This document shows positions 1 through 9,154 of a stretch of 64,000 bases of DNA, one piece after another (position 1 is the stretch's first letter; each line of letters begins with the position of its first letter). Source of the DNA: Psychromonas sp. L1A2 (GTDB lineage: Bacteria > Pseudomonadota > Gammaproteobacteria > Enterobacterales > Psychromonadaceae); contig NZ_WUAG01000001.1 of NCBI RefSeq assembly GCF_009828855.1, forward strand, positions 1,736,001-1,800,000, given 5' to 3'. The notes under the pieces were generated by a model. It was not told the origin of the DNA. It did not search any database and saw only the letters and a list, made by a program, of their open reading frames with translations. A program made the position numbers and the translations under genes.

Positions 1-546
1 CAGGTATTGTCTAGAGAAGTGGCCTATAGTATCCCTGTTTATATGTATATAAAGAGTTGGATCACCAGCCAAGGTTACTTATATCAAGATATTCAAATGG
101 TAAAATCACTGATGTACGTAATTTTATTATTGGTAGTTGCAGTTGCTTGTTTTAATATTGTCTCGACCTTAGTGATGGCGGTTAACGAAAAGCGTGGAGA
201 TATTGCTATCCTAAAAACAATGGGCGCTGATAAATGGTCTTTACGCGCGATCTTTATTGTTCAAGGTGCCTTTAATGGTTTAGTCGGATGTATCTTTGGT
301 GCTTTACTTGGTGTGTATTTAGCCATGAACTTAAGCAGTATTTTTAGTGTTTTTGAAGAATTATTAGGTCGTAAACTACTGTCTGGTGATATCTATTTTA
401 TTGATTACCTACCATCACAACTAGACTATCAACAAGTACTGATTATTACAGGCGTTGCTTTTGTTATGAGTGTCGTTGCAACCATCTATCCTGCTTGGAC
501 TGCAAGTAATATTGAACCGGCCAAAGAGTTAGGTTATAGCCATTAA
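1..546 (+). CDS. lolE: LolE, lipoprotein-releasing ABC transporter permease (3' part)
   Basis: The frame is open from the first base of the window, so this is the last 181 residues of a roughly 410-residue protein. LolCDE extracts mature lipoproteins from the inner membrane and passes them to LolA. The visible part has an FtsX-type fold: a membrane segment (about residues 40-60 here), a cytoplasmic loop with the GDIAILKTMGA motif that contacts the ATPase, and two further membrane segments. The sequence LSGDIYFIDYLP before the last helix is typical of LolE rather than LolC. The C-terminus ASNIEPAKEL is the usual family ending. The rest of the gene, and probably lolC and lolD, lies to the left of the window. 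Confidence 0.9.
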   Translation, partial: QVLSREVAYSIPVYMYIKSWITSQGYLYQDIQMVKSLMYVILLLVVAVACFNIVSTLVMAVNEKRGDIAILKTMGADKWSLRAIFIVQGAFNGLVGCIFGALLGVYLAMNLSSIFSVFEELLGRKLLSGDIYFIDYLPSQLDYQQVLIITGVAFVMSVVATIYPAWTASNIEPAKELGYSH

Positions 547-560
547 TCTATTGCTTTAGA

Positions 561-590
561 AATGCATAGAATATTCATGTTCTATGCATT
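561..590. terminator. 11-bp inverted repeat between convergent lolE and tesA
   Basis: AATGCATAGAA at 561-571 is the exact reverse complement of 580-590, with an 8-base loop. It sits between two convergent stop codons, which is where a bidirectional terminator would lie. No strong T-run follows on either strand, so termination is inferred from position. Confidence 0.5.
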
Positions 591-620
591 ATGCGCATTT
601 ATATTGACGAATTTATGAGC

Positions 621-1223
621 CTATTTTAACGCTCCGTTATCTTCTAATAATTCGTAAATAGCCTCTGCAACTAATCGATAACCCTGTGCATTAGGGTGAA
701 CGGCATCACTGTGAAGTGAAGGTTTCTTTAATACTTCTTTAATAATATTATTTTCTAATGGAATGTTATATTGTTCTGCAAGTTCTTGGTATTGTTTGAT
801 ATTAGGTAAGAATAGAGAGGCTTCTGGTACCGAAATAAGCACTACTTGTATATCCCTATTTTGTGCCATTTCAATCATTTGTCCTAAATTGGCTTTCATT
901 TTATCTAAACTTTGCTTTTTGAGTACATCATTACCGCCATGGCATAAAAGTAATAGTTGTGGTTGATACTTATCTAACAAAGCGCCTAATCGTTGCAATC
1001 CTTGTTTACTTTTCTCGCCACTGATCCCGGCATTGATTACTTCCATGTTTAAGAGTTGACTAAGTTGTTCTGGATAACTTAGTGCTTTAGGTGCTCCGTA
1101 TCCATAGGTTAAGCTATCTCCAAAGGCTAATATAGGTTGTTGATTATCAAGAGGGCTAAGTCGCTCAGAATCACTACAAGCAGCGAGCAATAGCATCAGG
1201 GATATACAAAGTAATTTTTTCAT
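621..1223 (-). CDS. tesA: GDSL-family esterase lipoprotein, TesA/arylesterase-like
   Basis: This 200-residue SGNH/GDSL hydrolase is related to TesA (acyl-CoA thioesterase I / lysophospholipase L1). The four family blocks are visible: GDSL with the nucleophile Ser37, the conserved Gly in NAGISGEKS, GGND near residue 97, and the Asp/His pair in SDAVHPN near residue 178. Unlike E. coli TesA, which has a normal signal peptide, this protein begins with a lipoprotein signal ending in LLLAAC (Cys16), so it is probably anchored to a membrane on the periplasmic side. Its substrate cannot be told from the sequence; ester or thioester hydrolysis is the family activity. It is convergent with lolE. Confidence 0.8.
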   Translation of the reverse strand: MKKLLCISLMLLLAACSDSERLSPLDNQQPILAFGDSLTYGYGAPKALSYPEQLSQLLNMEVINAGISGEKSKQGLQRLGALLDKYQPQLLLLCHGGNDVLKKQSLDKMKANLGQMIEMAQNRDIQVVLISVPEASLFLPNIKQYQELAEQYNIPLENNIIKEVLKKPSLHSDAVHPNAQGYRLVAEAIYELLEDNGALK

Positions 1224-1329
1224 TGATGAGTGTCTCGTAATAGTTATTTCATTCCCCTAATTGCTCATTAGGTTGGGAGGTCAGTTTCTAATAAAACTGG
1301 TATTAATAAATGAACAGCAAAATATAGGC

Positions 1330-1356
1330 AAAAAAAAGCGCACTTTACAGTACGCT
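1330..1356 (-). terminator. Probable terminator of yccA
   Basis: Read on the minus strand, an AGCG...CGCT stem with one internal mismatch is followed directly by a run of seven T. It lies about 30 bases past the yccA stop codon. Confidence 0.6.
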
Positions 1357-1387
1357 ATTTGTTATCAGTTTTTTATAAAACTAATGA

Positions 1388-2044
1388 TTAATCATCTAAA
1401 ATACCAAGAATACTTAGTAAGTGTACGAAGATGTTGAAGATATTTAGGTATAAAGAAACTGTTGCACGAATGTAGTTTGTTTCGCCACCGTTAATAATAC
1501 GGCTTGTATCAACTAAAATTAGACCAGACATGATCATAACAACAACGCTGCTGATGACTAATTGTAGCATTGGAATTTGTAAGAAGATGTTGGCGATGAT
1601 TGCAACAATCACAGCAATCATACCTGCCATTAAAAAGCCGCTCATGAATGAGAAGTCTTTACGTGTAGTTAATACATATGCAGATAAAGCAAAGAAGATA
1701 ATCGCAGTTGTGCCTAACGCTTGCATGATTAACGCAGGACCGTTTGCCATAGTTAAGTAGTGGTTCAACATATTACCAAGCGATGCTCCCATCACTCCTG
1801 TAAACATGAATACCCAGAATAACCCTTTACTAGAATCTGCCGTTTTTGAAACAACAAACAAAAGGCCAAAACCAACTAGCATTAAAACTAATGATGCTAT
1901 TGGGCCAATACCAACCATTGTCGCAATAGTTGCTGTAACAGCACTAAACGCAAGTGTCATGCCTAATAACATATACGTATTTTTTAATACTTTGTTAATT
2001 GAAACGCCAACACCTTGGGCGTTAGTGTTAATTGAAGAATTCAT
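1388..2044 (-). CDS. yccA: Bax inhibitor-1/YccA family membrane protein
   Basis: This 218-residue protein has seven hydrophobic segments and belongs to the BI-1/UPF0005 family (E. coli YccA has 219 residues). YccA binds and modulates the membrane protease FtsH; family members behave as pH-sensitive calcium leak channels. The C-terminal region ILVDTSRIINGGETNYI with its conserved Asp residues, followed by the SLYLNIFNIF helix, is the family signature. I place the start at the ATG at 2044, preceded by TGGAGT at a good distance, rather than at the upstream in-frame codon that would add 13 residues. The gene stands alone between tesA and tpiA, both on the same strand. Confidence 0.9.
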   Translation of the reverse strand: MNSSINTNAQGVGVSINKVLKNTYMLLGMTLAFSAVTATIATMVGIGPIASLVLMLVGFGLLFVVSKTADSSKGLFWVFMFTGVMGASLGNMLNHYLTMANGPALIMQALGTTAIIFFALSAYVLTTRKDFSFMSGFLMAGMIAVIVAIIANIFLQIPMLQLVISSVVVMIMSGLILVDTSRIINGGETNYIRATVSLYLNIFNIFVHLLSILGILDD

Positions 2045-2231
2045 AATGTACTCCAGTTGATGAATTATAATTAACAACATCATAACATCAGATTTTAGCT
2101 TGTGCAGTGTTTTTGTTTTAGATACTAAAATAGTTGTGATTTTTATCGGATGGTTGTGATATTGCTTGTTTTAGAAAGAGTTAGGATGACGCTAATGCTT
2201 ATAATAGGAGAGTGACTGGAAGAGTTAAAAC

Positions 2232-2258
2232 AAAAAAGGCACATAAAGTGCCTTTTAT
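2232..2258 (-). terminator. Rho-independent terminator of tpiA
   Basis: AAAAGGCAC and GTGCCTTTT form a 9-bp stem with a 5-base loop. On the minus strand it is followed by a T-run, about 20 bases past the tpiA stop. Confidence 0.8.
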
Positions 2259-2280
2259 TACGGGTATTTTATAAAAGAGC

Positions 2281-3033
2281 TTATTTAGCGCCTTCAATGA
2301 TACCTACGAATTCTTCAATGATAAGTGCTGCACCGCCCACTAAACCACCGTCGATGTCTGCTTGAGCAAATAGCTCTTTTGCACTGTTAGCTTTAACGCT
2401 GCCGCCGTAAAGAATTTGCACTTTTTCTGCAACTACTTCACTTTGTGCTTTTAGCCAATTACGGATATGTGCATGAACTTCTTGTGCTTGCTCAGATGTT
2501 GCAACTTTACCAGTACCGATTGCCCAAACTGGTTCATAAGCAATCACTGAATTTTCAAGAGCATCAATACCAGCTAGGTCAACAACTGCTTTAAGTTGAG
2601 TTTCTACAACAGCAAATGTTTTATCAGTTTCACGTTCTTCTAGTGTTTCACCAATACATAAAACAGGTACTAAACCATTTTCTTGAATTGCTACGAATTT
2701 AGCTGCAACAACAGTATCTGTTTCGTTATGGTATTGACGACGCTCAGAGTGACCTACTAAGCTGTATTTAGCGCCAAACTCTTTAACCATTACTGGTGAA
2801 GTCTCACCTGTAAATGCGCCTGCAACATTCGTGCTTACATCTTGCGCACCAAATTCAATGCTGCTGTTTGTAGTTAGGTTCGCAACTTGCTCAATGAAAA
2901 TAGCTGGCGGACACACAGCTACTTCAACGTTAGTAGCAGCGTCTGCAGCACTTTCAATGCCTTTAATTAGCGTAGAAACTGATTCTTTTGTACCGTTTAG
3001 TTTCCAGTTACCCATTACAAGAGGTGTTCTCAT
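2281..3033 (-). CDS. tpiA: Triosephosphate isomerase
   Basis: This 250-residue cytoplasmic TIM-barrel enzyme interconverts dihydroxyacetone phosphate and glyceraldehyde 3-phosphate in glycolysis. The substrate-binding GNWKLNG (residues 8-14), the catalytic His in VGHSERR, the catalytic Glu in AYEPVWAIGTG and the phosphate-binding LYGGSVK are all present. The start is the ATG at 3033, which gives the family N-terminus MRTPLVMGNWK and follows a TGGAGT ribosome-binding site. A longer in-frame extension of 25 residues has no support. The gene is monocistronic with its own terminator. Confidence 0.97.
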   Translation of the reverse strand: MRTPLVMGNWKLNGTKESVSTLIKGIESAADAATNVEVAVCPPAIFIEQVANLTTNSSIEFGAQDVSTNVAGAFTGETSPVMVKEFGAKYSLVGHSERRQYHNETDTVVAAKFVAIQENGLVPVLCIGETLEERETDKTFAVVETQLKAVVDLAGIDALENSVIAYEPVWAIGTGKVATSEQAQEVHAHIRNWLKAQSEVVAEKVQILYGGSVKANSAKELFAQADIDGGLVGGAALIIEEFVGIIEGAK

Positions 3034-3205
3034 GTTTGACTCCATTATTTTATTAAAATTGAATGCTTTTCTGATATTTTGGTAATTATAAATGACTTCA
3101 CTTACCATTACTTGATCTATCCGAGTAAATTATCTGTTATCTACTCTAAATACAAGCAAGCGTTGACTGAAAGTCTTATATTTATTGTGTTCAATCAATT
3201 ATCTA

Positions 3206-4135
3206 TTAATTTACTTCAGTAAATTGCACTGCTAGCTGTTGTTTGTAAAAATCATTGTTTAAATCTTCATCAACTGTCGATGATTGAGCAAAAGATTCTT
3301 TATCAAATGCAATATCACCACCGTCAATGATGCCGGAGTCTTTAGAGATAGATTTAAAATCAAATAAACTAGTATCTGCTAGATGAGAAGGAACGACATT
3401 TTGTATTGCAGTAAACATGGTTTCTAAACGACCAGGATATTTAACATCCCATTCATTTAACATGTCTTTGGTTAATTGACGTTGCAAATTAGGTTGAGAG
3501 CCACATAGATTGCATGGAATGATAGGGAATTGTTGTAATTTGGCAAAGACTTCAATATCTTTTTCTTTGCAGTATGCAAGAGGTCGGATAACGACATGTT
3601 CGCCATTATCTGATACCAACTTTGCTGGCATTGATTTCATTTTTCCTGCAAAGAATAGGTTCAGCATCATAGTCGCCAACATATCATCGCGGTGATGGCC
3701 TAGTGCAATTTTTGTTGCGCCTAGTTCTTTGGCTGTTTTATACAAAATACCTCTACGTAAACGAGAACAAAGGCTACATGTTGTTTTACCTGGCTCTAGT
3801 TTTTCTTTCACAATACTGTAAGTGTCTTGCTCAACTATTTTATAATCGACACCAAGTTGATCAAGGTATTCGGGTAAGATATGTTCAGGAAAACCTGGTT
3901 GTTTTTGGTCTAGATTAACGGCAATAATATCAAAATTGATCGGCGCTACTTTCTTTAATTGACCCAATATCTCCAATAAAGTGTAACTATCTTTCCCTCC
4001 GGATAAACAAACCATAATTTTATCGCCATCTTCGATCATATTATAATCTGCGATAGCTTGACCGGTTTGTCTGCGCAACACTTTATTTAATTTTTTGAGA
4101 TCGAATTGTTCTTTTTCTGAAAGTTGTTGCGTCAT
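3206..4135 (-). CDS. ttcA: tRNA 2-thiocytidine(32) synthetase TtcA
   Basis: TtcA, 309 residues, thiolates cytidine 32 in the anticodon loop of some tRNAs, using ATP and an oxygen-sensitive iron-sulfur cluster. The PP-loop SGGKDS lies at residues 45-50. The two CxxC pairs are seen in [12 protein letters not shown] and IPCNLCGSQ. The spacing and length match the E. coli enzyme. The C-terminal ~40 residues are acidic and variable. It is separated from tpiA by about 170 bases and is probably transcribed alone. Confidence 0.95.
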   Translation of the reverse strand: MTQQLSEKEQFDLKKLNKVLRRQTGQAIADYNMIEDGDKIMVCLSGGKDSYTLLEILGQLKKVAPINFDIIAVNLDQKQPGFPEHILPEYLDQLGVDYKIVEQDTYSIVKEKLEPGKTTCSLCSRLRRGILYKTAKELGATKIALGHHRDDMLATMMLNLFFAGKMKSMPAKLVSDNGEHVVIRPLAYCKEKDIEVFAKLQQFPIIPCNLCGSQPNLQRQLTKDMLNEWDVKYPGRLETMFTAIQNVVPSHLADTSLFDFKSISKDSGIIDGGDIAFDKESFAQSSTVDEDLNNDFYKQQLAVQFTEVN

Positions 4136-4345
4136 GGTAGGCCTTGTTTAGAGAGAGTAAAAACAAGGCGCATTGTATAAAAAGTGGGGAGTGGATGTAA
4201 AGAGCTGACTAATGCCAATCAGCATAAATAGCACATCTATTTTATTGTTGAAAATAATTTATCTATGCAATGTAATTAGTATTGTGTTCTATGATTTGTT
4301 TTATAAAATCAATCAAAAACCTTCATTCAATGAGTATAAATGAAT

Positions 4346-6199
4346 TTATAACTCTGTCGGACGTGCTATTAAAAACCCTTGTACGCCGTCAATGTACATC
4401 CCTTCTAGTATTTGTCTCTGTTCAGGGCTTTCTATTCCTTCTGCGATGACTTGACACTCCATTCGCTGTGCAACGTCAATGATCATACGTATAAATTGTT
4501 GGTTTGAACTATCATGTTCAAGGTCTGCAATTAAGCTTGCATCGATTTTTATATAATCTGGTTTTAATTCTTTAAATAAACTAAATGAACCGATACCTTT
4601 GCCAAAATTACAAATAATAGAGTGACTACCGACTCTTTTCAGCATATCAAAAAAGCGTTTACTAGAAGCTAAATTGCTGTCTAGTAACTTTTCTTGTATT
4701 TCGAAAAATAATGAACATGCAATATCTGGTTCTCTTAATAACAAACGTTCTAACCAAATAACGAAACTACTATTTTGTATCGCAGTGGAACTTAAATTGA
4801 TTCCCCAACGTGTATTTGGTTTGGCTTTACGTCTGTAATTAGAAATGACTTTTTCAAGAATTAACTTTTCAAGTTTGATAATAGTATCTGTTCTTTGCGC
4901 CATTGAAAAAATAGTACTCGTTGGAATAGTGTTATCATTTTCTCCAATGAATCGAGTAAATATTTCTTGGTAACCTTTCATGTTGCGGTGCACCGCTTGA
5001 ACGGGCTGCTGTAAAAAAGAAAATGAACGTTTTTCCATGATGTCCATAATCACAGTGCGCCAATACTTCTCGCCTACTTCAAATTCTTGATTGTTATTTT
5101 TACTGTCTTCAAATGCCCATGCATTCGAACCACTAATTTGTGCTTTAGCTAACGCTATATCTGTACGAGCTAATACATGTTCAGGTAATTGGTTAGATGA
5201 AATCGATGTCACACCATTAAAAGCAACACTTTCTAAATCATTGATAGATTGGTATTGATCGAATTTTACCTTTAGTTCATTACTCAATTTTTGTGCATTA
5301 GTAATGCTCATATCGTGCGCTATAATGGCAAAATCTGAACCGCTGATTCTAAATACATTTATATTTTTAAATTTGCTCGCTACTTCGCGAATGATATTGG
5401 CGATACTGAGTATATATTGATCACCTTGTTGTGAACCTCGGCTAACATTAACCGCGGATAACTCAAATATTCTTATAATAGACAGAATTGCGTGTTGTTG
5501 CTCATACTCATCGGATAAAAATTGTGTTAATTCTTTACGGAATGCATGTCGGTTACTCAACCCCGTCAAATTATCTTTGTTGGCTTGGTTGGTTAATTTA
5601 GTGATTTTTTCATCTTTTATTTTGAGCTGTATTTCAGATAGATGCTTTTTATCTTCTAAGTGTTTTGATACTGTTGTAAAAGGTGATTTTTTAGCTTTAT
5701 TATTGATAATCTCACCAACAATAGTAAGTTCAATGTATTTCAGTAATTTAAAATAAATAATATTACAGAATAAAAAGGTTAGTAATAATCCACCAAGTAT
5801 AGATAACATTGTGTATTCATATAATTGGTACAGGTTAGTGTTAGCTGCCGAATATTCAATAACTTGGTTGGTACTTTCAGATACTGCTAGTGAATCTTCT
5901 ATTGGTAATAAATTCTGGAGTAACAAGTCAATATCTGACTCATTACTAAATGTTAATGGAGATGTAAGTTGTTCATTATTTATTTTGATATGATTAAATT
6001 TACGAATATCGACTGCTTCAGTAAGCTGATTTAAAGAGGTGATATTCGCTAAAGAAGTTAATTGTTCATTTTCACTTAATAATTTCTGCTGCTCTAATAA
6101 ACTAGGATTAAACATTGCTTTAATACCTACAATTAATGCAAGTGCAATAATAATGAAAAATAGACTAGAGGCCCAAAGGCTGTGTTTGAAATTATTCAA
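4346..6199 (-). CDS. Membrane GGDEF/EAL-domain protein with degenerate active sites, CsrD-like
   Basis: This 617-residue protein has an N-terminal membrane helix (about 10-33), a periplasmic stretch, a second helix near 130-150, a GGDEF-type domain (about 205-365) and an EAL-type domain (about 380-617). The GGDEF signature is SGSDF, which should not make c-di-GMP. In the EAL domain the first Glu (YQEIFTR), INLS, FFEIQE, YIKID, AEGIE and GVQGF are recognisable, but the metal-binding Asp pair is replaced by Cys-Asn in ICNFGKG. Both domains are therefore predicted inactive. This is the pattern of CsrD, which targets the sRNAs CsrB/C to RNase E, and of sensor proteins such as LapD. CsrD-like is the best guess; the exact role is inferred. 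Confidence 0.7.
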   Translation of the reverse strand: MNNFKHSLWASSLFFIIIALALIVGIKAMFNPSLLEQQKLLSENEQLTSLANITSLNQLTEAVDIRKFNHIKINNEQLTSPLTFSNESDIDLLLQNLLPIEDSLAVSESTNQVIEYSAANTNLYQLYEYTMLSILGGLLLTFLFCNIIYFKLLKYIELTIVGEIINNKAKKSPFTTVSKHLEDKKHLSEIQLKIKDEKITKLTNQANKDNLTGLSNRHAFRKELTQFLSDEYEQQHAILSIIRIFELSAVNVSRGSQQGDQYILSIANIIREVASKFKNINVFRISGSDFAIIAHDMSITNAQKLSNELKVKFDQYQSINDLESVAFNGVTSISSNQLPEHVLARTDIALAKAQISGSNAWAFEDSKNNNQEFEVGEKYWRTVIMDIMEKRSFSFLQQPVQAVHRNMKGYQEIFTRFIGENDNTIPTSTIFSMAQRTDTIIKLEKLILEKVISNYRRKAKPNTRWGINLSSTAIQNSSFVIWLERLLLREPDIACSLFFEIQEKLLDSNLASSKRFFDMLKRVGSHSIICNFGKGIGSFSLFKELKPDYIKIDASLIADLEHDSSNQQFIRMIIDVAQRMECQVIAEGIESPEQRQILEGMYIDGVQGFLIARPTEL

Positions 6200-6471
6200 G
6201 TAGGGTGCCTCTTGGTGTGATTAGATCCTAAAGTAGTTGATTAACTATTTTGTGTTTTAGTTTTTATCAATTAACTTAGTTTATATTAACTTACTTAACT
6301 TTATCAGTATTAGTTAAGTTTTATTTTTCTTAAAATTTACAATTGGTTACAAATAAAATTTTTATTTTATTCCAATTAATAACAAACAGGTTAATCAAAG
6401 TAAAGATTGATAAGTGTAACCATAATAATAAGTAAAGTATCATTTTTTATGATTATTTTGTCAACTATAAG

Positions 6472-7251
6472 TTACTTTCTGTAATCCGGTTGATGCGTTA
6501 ATAGTAAATATTTTGTTTGTTCTTGCTGAGGATGCTCACAAATAGTTTCAGTTGAACCTTTTTCTATAATTTTACCTTGATGTAATACCATTATCTGATC
6601 ACTCATATGTTTTACTAAATGCATGTTATGAGCTACAAAAATATAGCTTGTACCCTTAATTTTCTGAATTTTAAGTAATAAATTAACGATTTTAAATCTT
6701 AGCGATATATCTAAGGTTGTTAAAATTTCATCCGCTAGGATGATATCAGGATCTAATATCATCGCACGTGCAATCGCTACTTGATGTTTTTGTACGCTTG
6801 ATAACATATTAGGAAAGAAGGCTAAGTAATCGGGTAATAAACCAACCAATTTAAGCGTTTCAATAATTTTTTGAGAGCGTTCTTTTGCATTCTTGTTGGT
6901 ATTTAGCTCTAATGGAGCGTTTAAGATTTTTCCCACGGTCATTTTAGGATTCAATGAACTGCTTGGGTCTTGGAAAATCATGCGAAGAGATAAACAACGT
7001 TGTTGAGAACTCAGTGACTCTAGTGGTTGACCTTTTATAAAAATCTCACCAGAAGTGGCTTTCAAAACACCTGCAATGGTCCTAACTAACGCACTTTTCC
7101 CTGAACCACTTTCTCCTACTATGGCTAATGTTTCTCCTGCTTCTATTGTAAAACTAACTGGACCATAGGCTACTTTTTCACGTGTAGTGAATAAACCTGA
7201 AGGTTGCTTAAAACTTTTACAAAGATTAGTGACTTTTAATAATGACGGCAT
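6472..7251 (-). CDS. sapF: Peptide ABC transporter ATP-binding protein SapF
   Basis: Last gene of sapABCDF. SapF (259 residues; E. coli 268) is one of two ATPases driving the SapBC permease, which is linked to cationic antimicrobial peptide resistance and, in E. coli, to putrescine export and potassium uptake. Walker A GESGSGKS lies at residues 46-53, the Q-loop is in MIFQDPSSSLNP, Walker B is ILADEI, and the switch His is in FVAHNM. The ABC signature is altered to LSSVQ (near residue 150) from LSGGQ, a variation also known in enterobacterial SapF. It starts two bases after the sapD stop. Confidence 0.92.
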   Translation of the reverse strand: MPSLLKVTNLCKSFKQPSGLFTTREKVAYGPVSFTIEAGETLAIVGESGSGKSALVRTIAGVLKATSGEIFIKGQPLESLSSQQRCLSLRMIFQDPSSSLNPKMTVGKILNAPLELNTNKNAKERSQKIIETLKLVGLLPDYLAFFPNMLSSVQKHQVAIARAMILDPDIILADEILTTLDISLRFKIVNLLLKIQKIKGTSYIFVAHNMHLVKHMSDQIMVLHQGKIIEKGSTETICEHPQQEQTKYLLLTHQPDYRK

Positions 7252-7253
7252 AA

Positions 7254-8264
7254 TTAGCTCAGTTTAATTGGGTAATGACAGCGAAAACTATGACCTTTTT
7301 TGATCGTTAAAGTAGGGTTTTTAACACAAATACGTTGTGCTCTAGGGCACCTCGGGCCTAATCGACAGCCTATAGGTAATTGATTTGAAGAAGGAATGTT
7401 GCCCGGTAATGTGTAAAGTTGAGCTTTATGTTCATGAATTTCTTCATTATTTATCATTGTTTTGAGCATCGCTTGAGTATAAGGGTGCATCGCTGAACCC
7501 ATAATCTGCTTATATGAACCAGACTCAACTGTTTGCCCACAATAAACTAACGTCATGTAATCAGATATACCACTTGTATTAGCAAAGTTATTACTCAAAA
7601 TTAACAACGTTGTATTGTTAAGCTGATTTAGTTTATACAGTAAACGAAATATTTGTGACTGCGTGACTGCTTCCATCGACGTTGTTGGCTCATCTGCAAT
7701 AATTAATCGAGGGTTATTTGCAATCGCCATTGCAATCATTACCTTTTGACATACGCCTTCAGATAATTGATGTGGATAACAATTTAAAACCGCCACATCA
7801 TTTTGAATACCCACTTTATGCAGTAATTCTTTAATTTGTAAACGTCTTGACGATATATGAACACGTTTTATTTTACTTAAAATACGTCTAAAGCGTTGTT
7901 GCATTGTTTTTTTTGGTAAGACTGATTCTATTTGAGTATGTATTTTTTGGCTAGGGTCTAAGTATGAGCTAGGTTCCTGAAAAATCATTGATATTTCGGT
8001 ACCGAGGATCTGACGTCGTTCTTTTTGTGATAGCTTTGATAGGTCTGTTTTACCTAAAAACATGCGATCAGCGGTAACGGTCCAGTTGCTGTTATGTAAA
8101 CCTAGTATGGCTTTAGCGATCAGTGTTTTTCCAGAACCTGATTCACCAATTAAACCATGTATAGAGCCATCGACAATATTTAATGATGCTTTATCAATAA
8201 CGCGAATTTTGCCCTGTGCTGTATCTATATCAATGCTTAAGTTTCTGATATCTAATAAAGCCAT
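7254..8264 (-). CDS. sapD: Peptide ABC transporter ATP-binding protein SapD
   Basis: This 336-residue ATPase of the Sap transporter has Walker A GESGSGKT at residues 40-47, a family-typical signature LSEGVCQK, and Walker B IIADEP. The C-terminal oligopeptide-transporter extension LPIGCRLGPRCPRAQ has a Cys motif as in E. coli SapD. The usual switch-loop His (SHD in E. coli) is replaced: the sequence reads LLILSNNF near residue 224. That suggests this subunit may be catalytically weak and that SapF supplies the active site. Its start overlaps the sapC stop by one base, so translation is probably coupled. Confidence 0.92.
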   Translation of the reverse strand: MALLDIRNLSIDIDTAQGKIRVIDKASLNIVDGSIHGLIGESGSGKTLIAKAILGLHNSNWTVTADRMFLGKTDLSKLSQKERRQILGTEISMIFQEPSSYLDPSQKIHTQIESVLPKKTMQQRFRRILSKIKRVHISSRRLQIKELLHKVGIQNDVAVLNCYPHQLSEGVCQKVMIAMAIANNPRLIIADEPTTSMEAVTQSQIFRLLYKLNQLNNTTLLILSNNFANTSGISDYMTLVYCGQTVESGSYKQIMGSAMHPYTQAMLKTMINNEEIHEHKAQLYTLPGNIPSSNQLPIGCRLGPRCPRAQRICVKNPTLTIKKGHSFRCHYPIKLS

Positions 8265-9154
8265 TACTCTTCTCCTTCAATAACAGCATGGCGAAGACCT
8301 TCTGCAAAAACATTTACAATAATGATCACGAGGAAAATAGCTAAACCAGGGAAGGTGACTAACCAAGGAGATAGGTAGATAAGTTCCATGCTATTGGCAA
8401 TTAATGAGCCTAATTCTGTTTGTGGTAATTGTGCACCAAACCCTAAAAAACCTAATGTCGCAATTTCAATAATAGACATTGTAAATAAACGGTTAAGAAT
8501 AGTAATGGTTGGCTCTAAAATGTTCGGTAAAATACCATAACGAAAGAGTCGTGTTTTTGTTGCTCCATCTAATTGCAAGGCGACAATATATTGTTTACTT
8601 AATTCTTGCTCAATAACGATATAACTGGCTCGTATAAATTGAGGTAATAGTGATAGTCCAATAGCAATTAAACAATTCGAATAACTAGGTCCAAAAATCG
8701 TGATTAAGATGAATGCGGAAAGCAAAGAGGGAATCGCTAACAGTGCATCTAATAAATGGTGTAAAACACTGGCTTTAACACCTTTAGTTAACGCTGCGCC
8801 TGCTCCGACGACCATTCCTAAAAATGCAACAAAAAAGGTGATGGTTAATGCACCACCCAAAGTGAATTGTAATCCATGAAATAAACGAGATAGAGTGTCT
8901 CTTCCTAAATCATCAGTTCCAAGTACATGATTTATATTGCCACCTTCGGCCCAATAGGGAGGCAGAAGCATACTTTCAGGATCTTGTGCTAAGGGGGAGT
9001 GAGGCATAAACCAAGGAGAGAAAATAGAAGTCATGATTAATATAATCATCAGCCACATTGCAACAACAGCAATACTTTTACCTTTAAAAATAGCCCAAAT
9101 GTAACGTAATGGAGATTGAATTTTATCTTCATTGAACCCGTTATTTATCAACAT
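8264..9154 (-). CDS. sapC: Peptide ABC transporter permease SapC
   Basis: This inner-membrane permease has 296 residues, the same length as E. coli SapC. It has an N-terminal helix (about 32-52), the OppC-type periplasmic segment with LGTDDLGRDTLSRL, and five further helices. The EAA-type loop that contacts the ATPases is in the QLDGATKTRLFRYGILPN region. Its start overlaps the end of sapB by 14 bases. Confidence 0.93.
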   Translation of the reverse strand: MLINNGFNEDKIQSPLRYIWAIFKGKSIAVVAMWLMIILIMTSIFSPWFMPHSPLAQDPESMLLPPYWAEGGNINHVLGTDDLGRDTLSRLFHGLQFTLGGALTITFFVAFLGMVVGAGAALTKGVKASVLHHLLDALLAIPSLLSAFILITIFGPSYSNCLIAIGLSLLPQFIRASYIVIEQELSKQYIVALQLDGATKTRLFRYGILPNILEPTITILNRLFTMSIIEIATLGFLGFGAQLPQTELGSLIANSMELIYLSPWLVTFPGLAIFLVIIIVNVFAEGLRHAVIEGEE

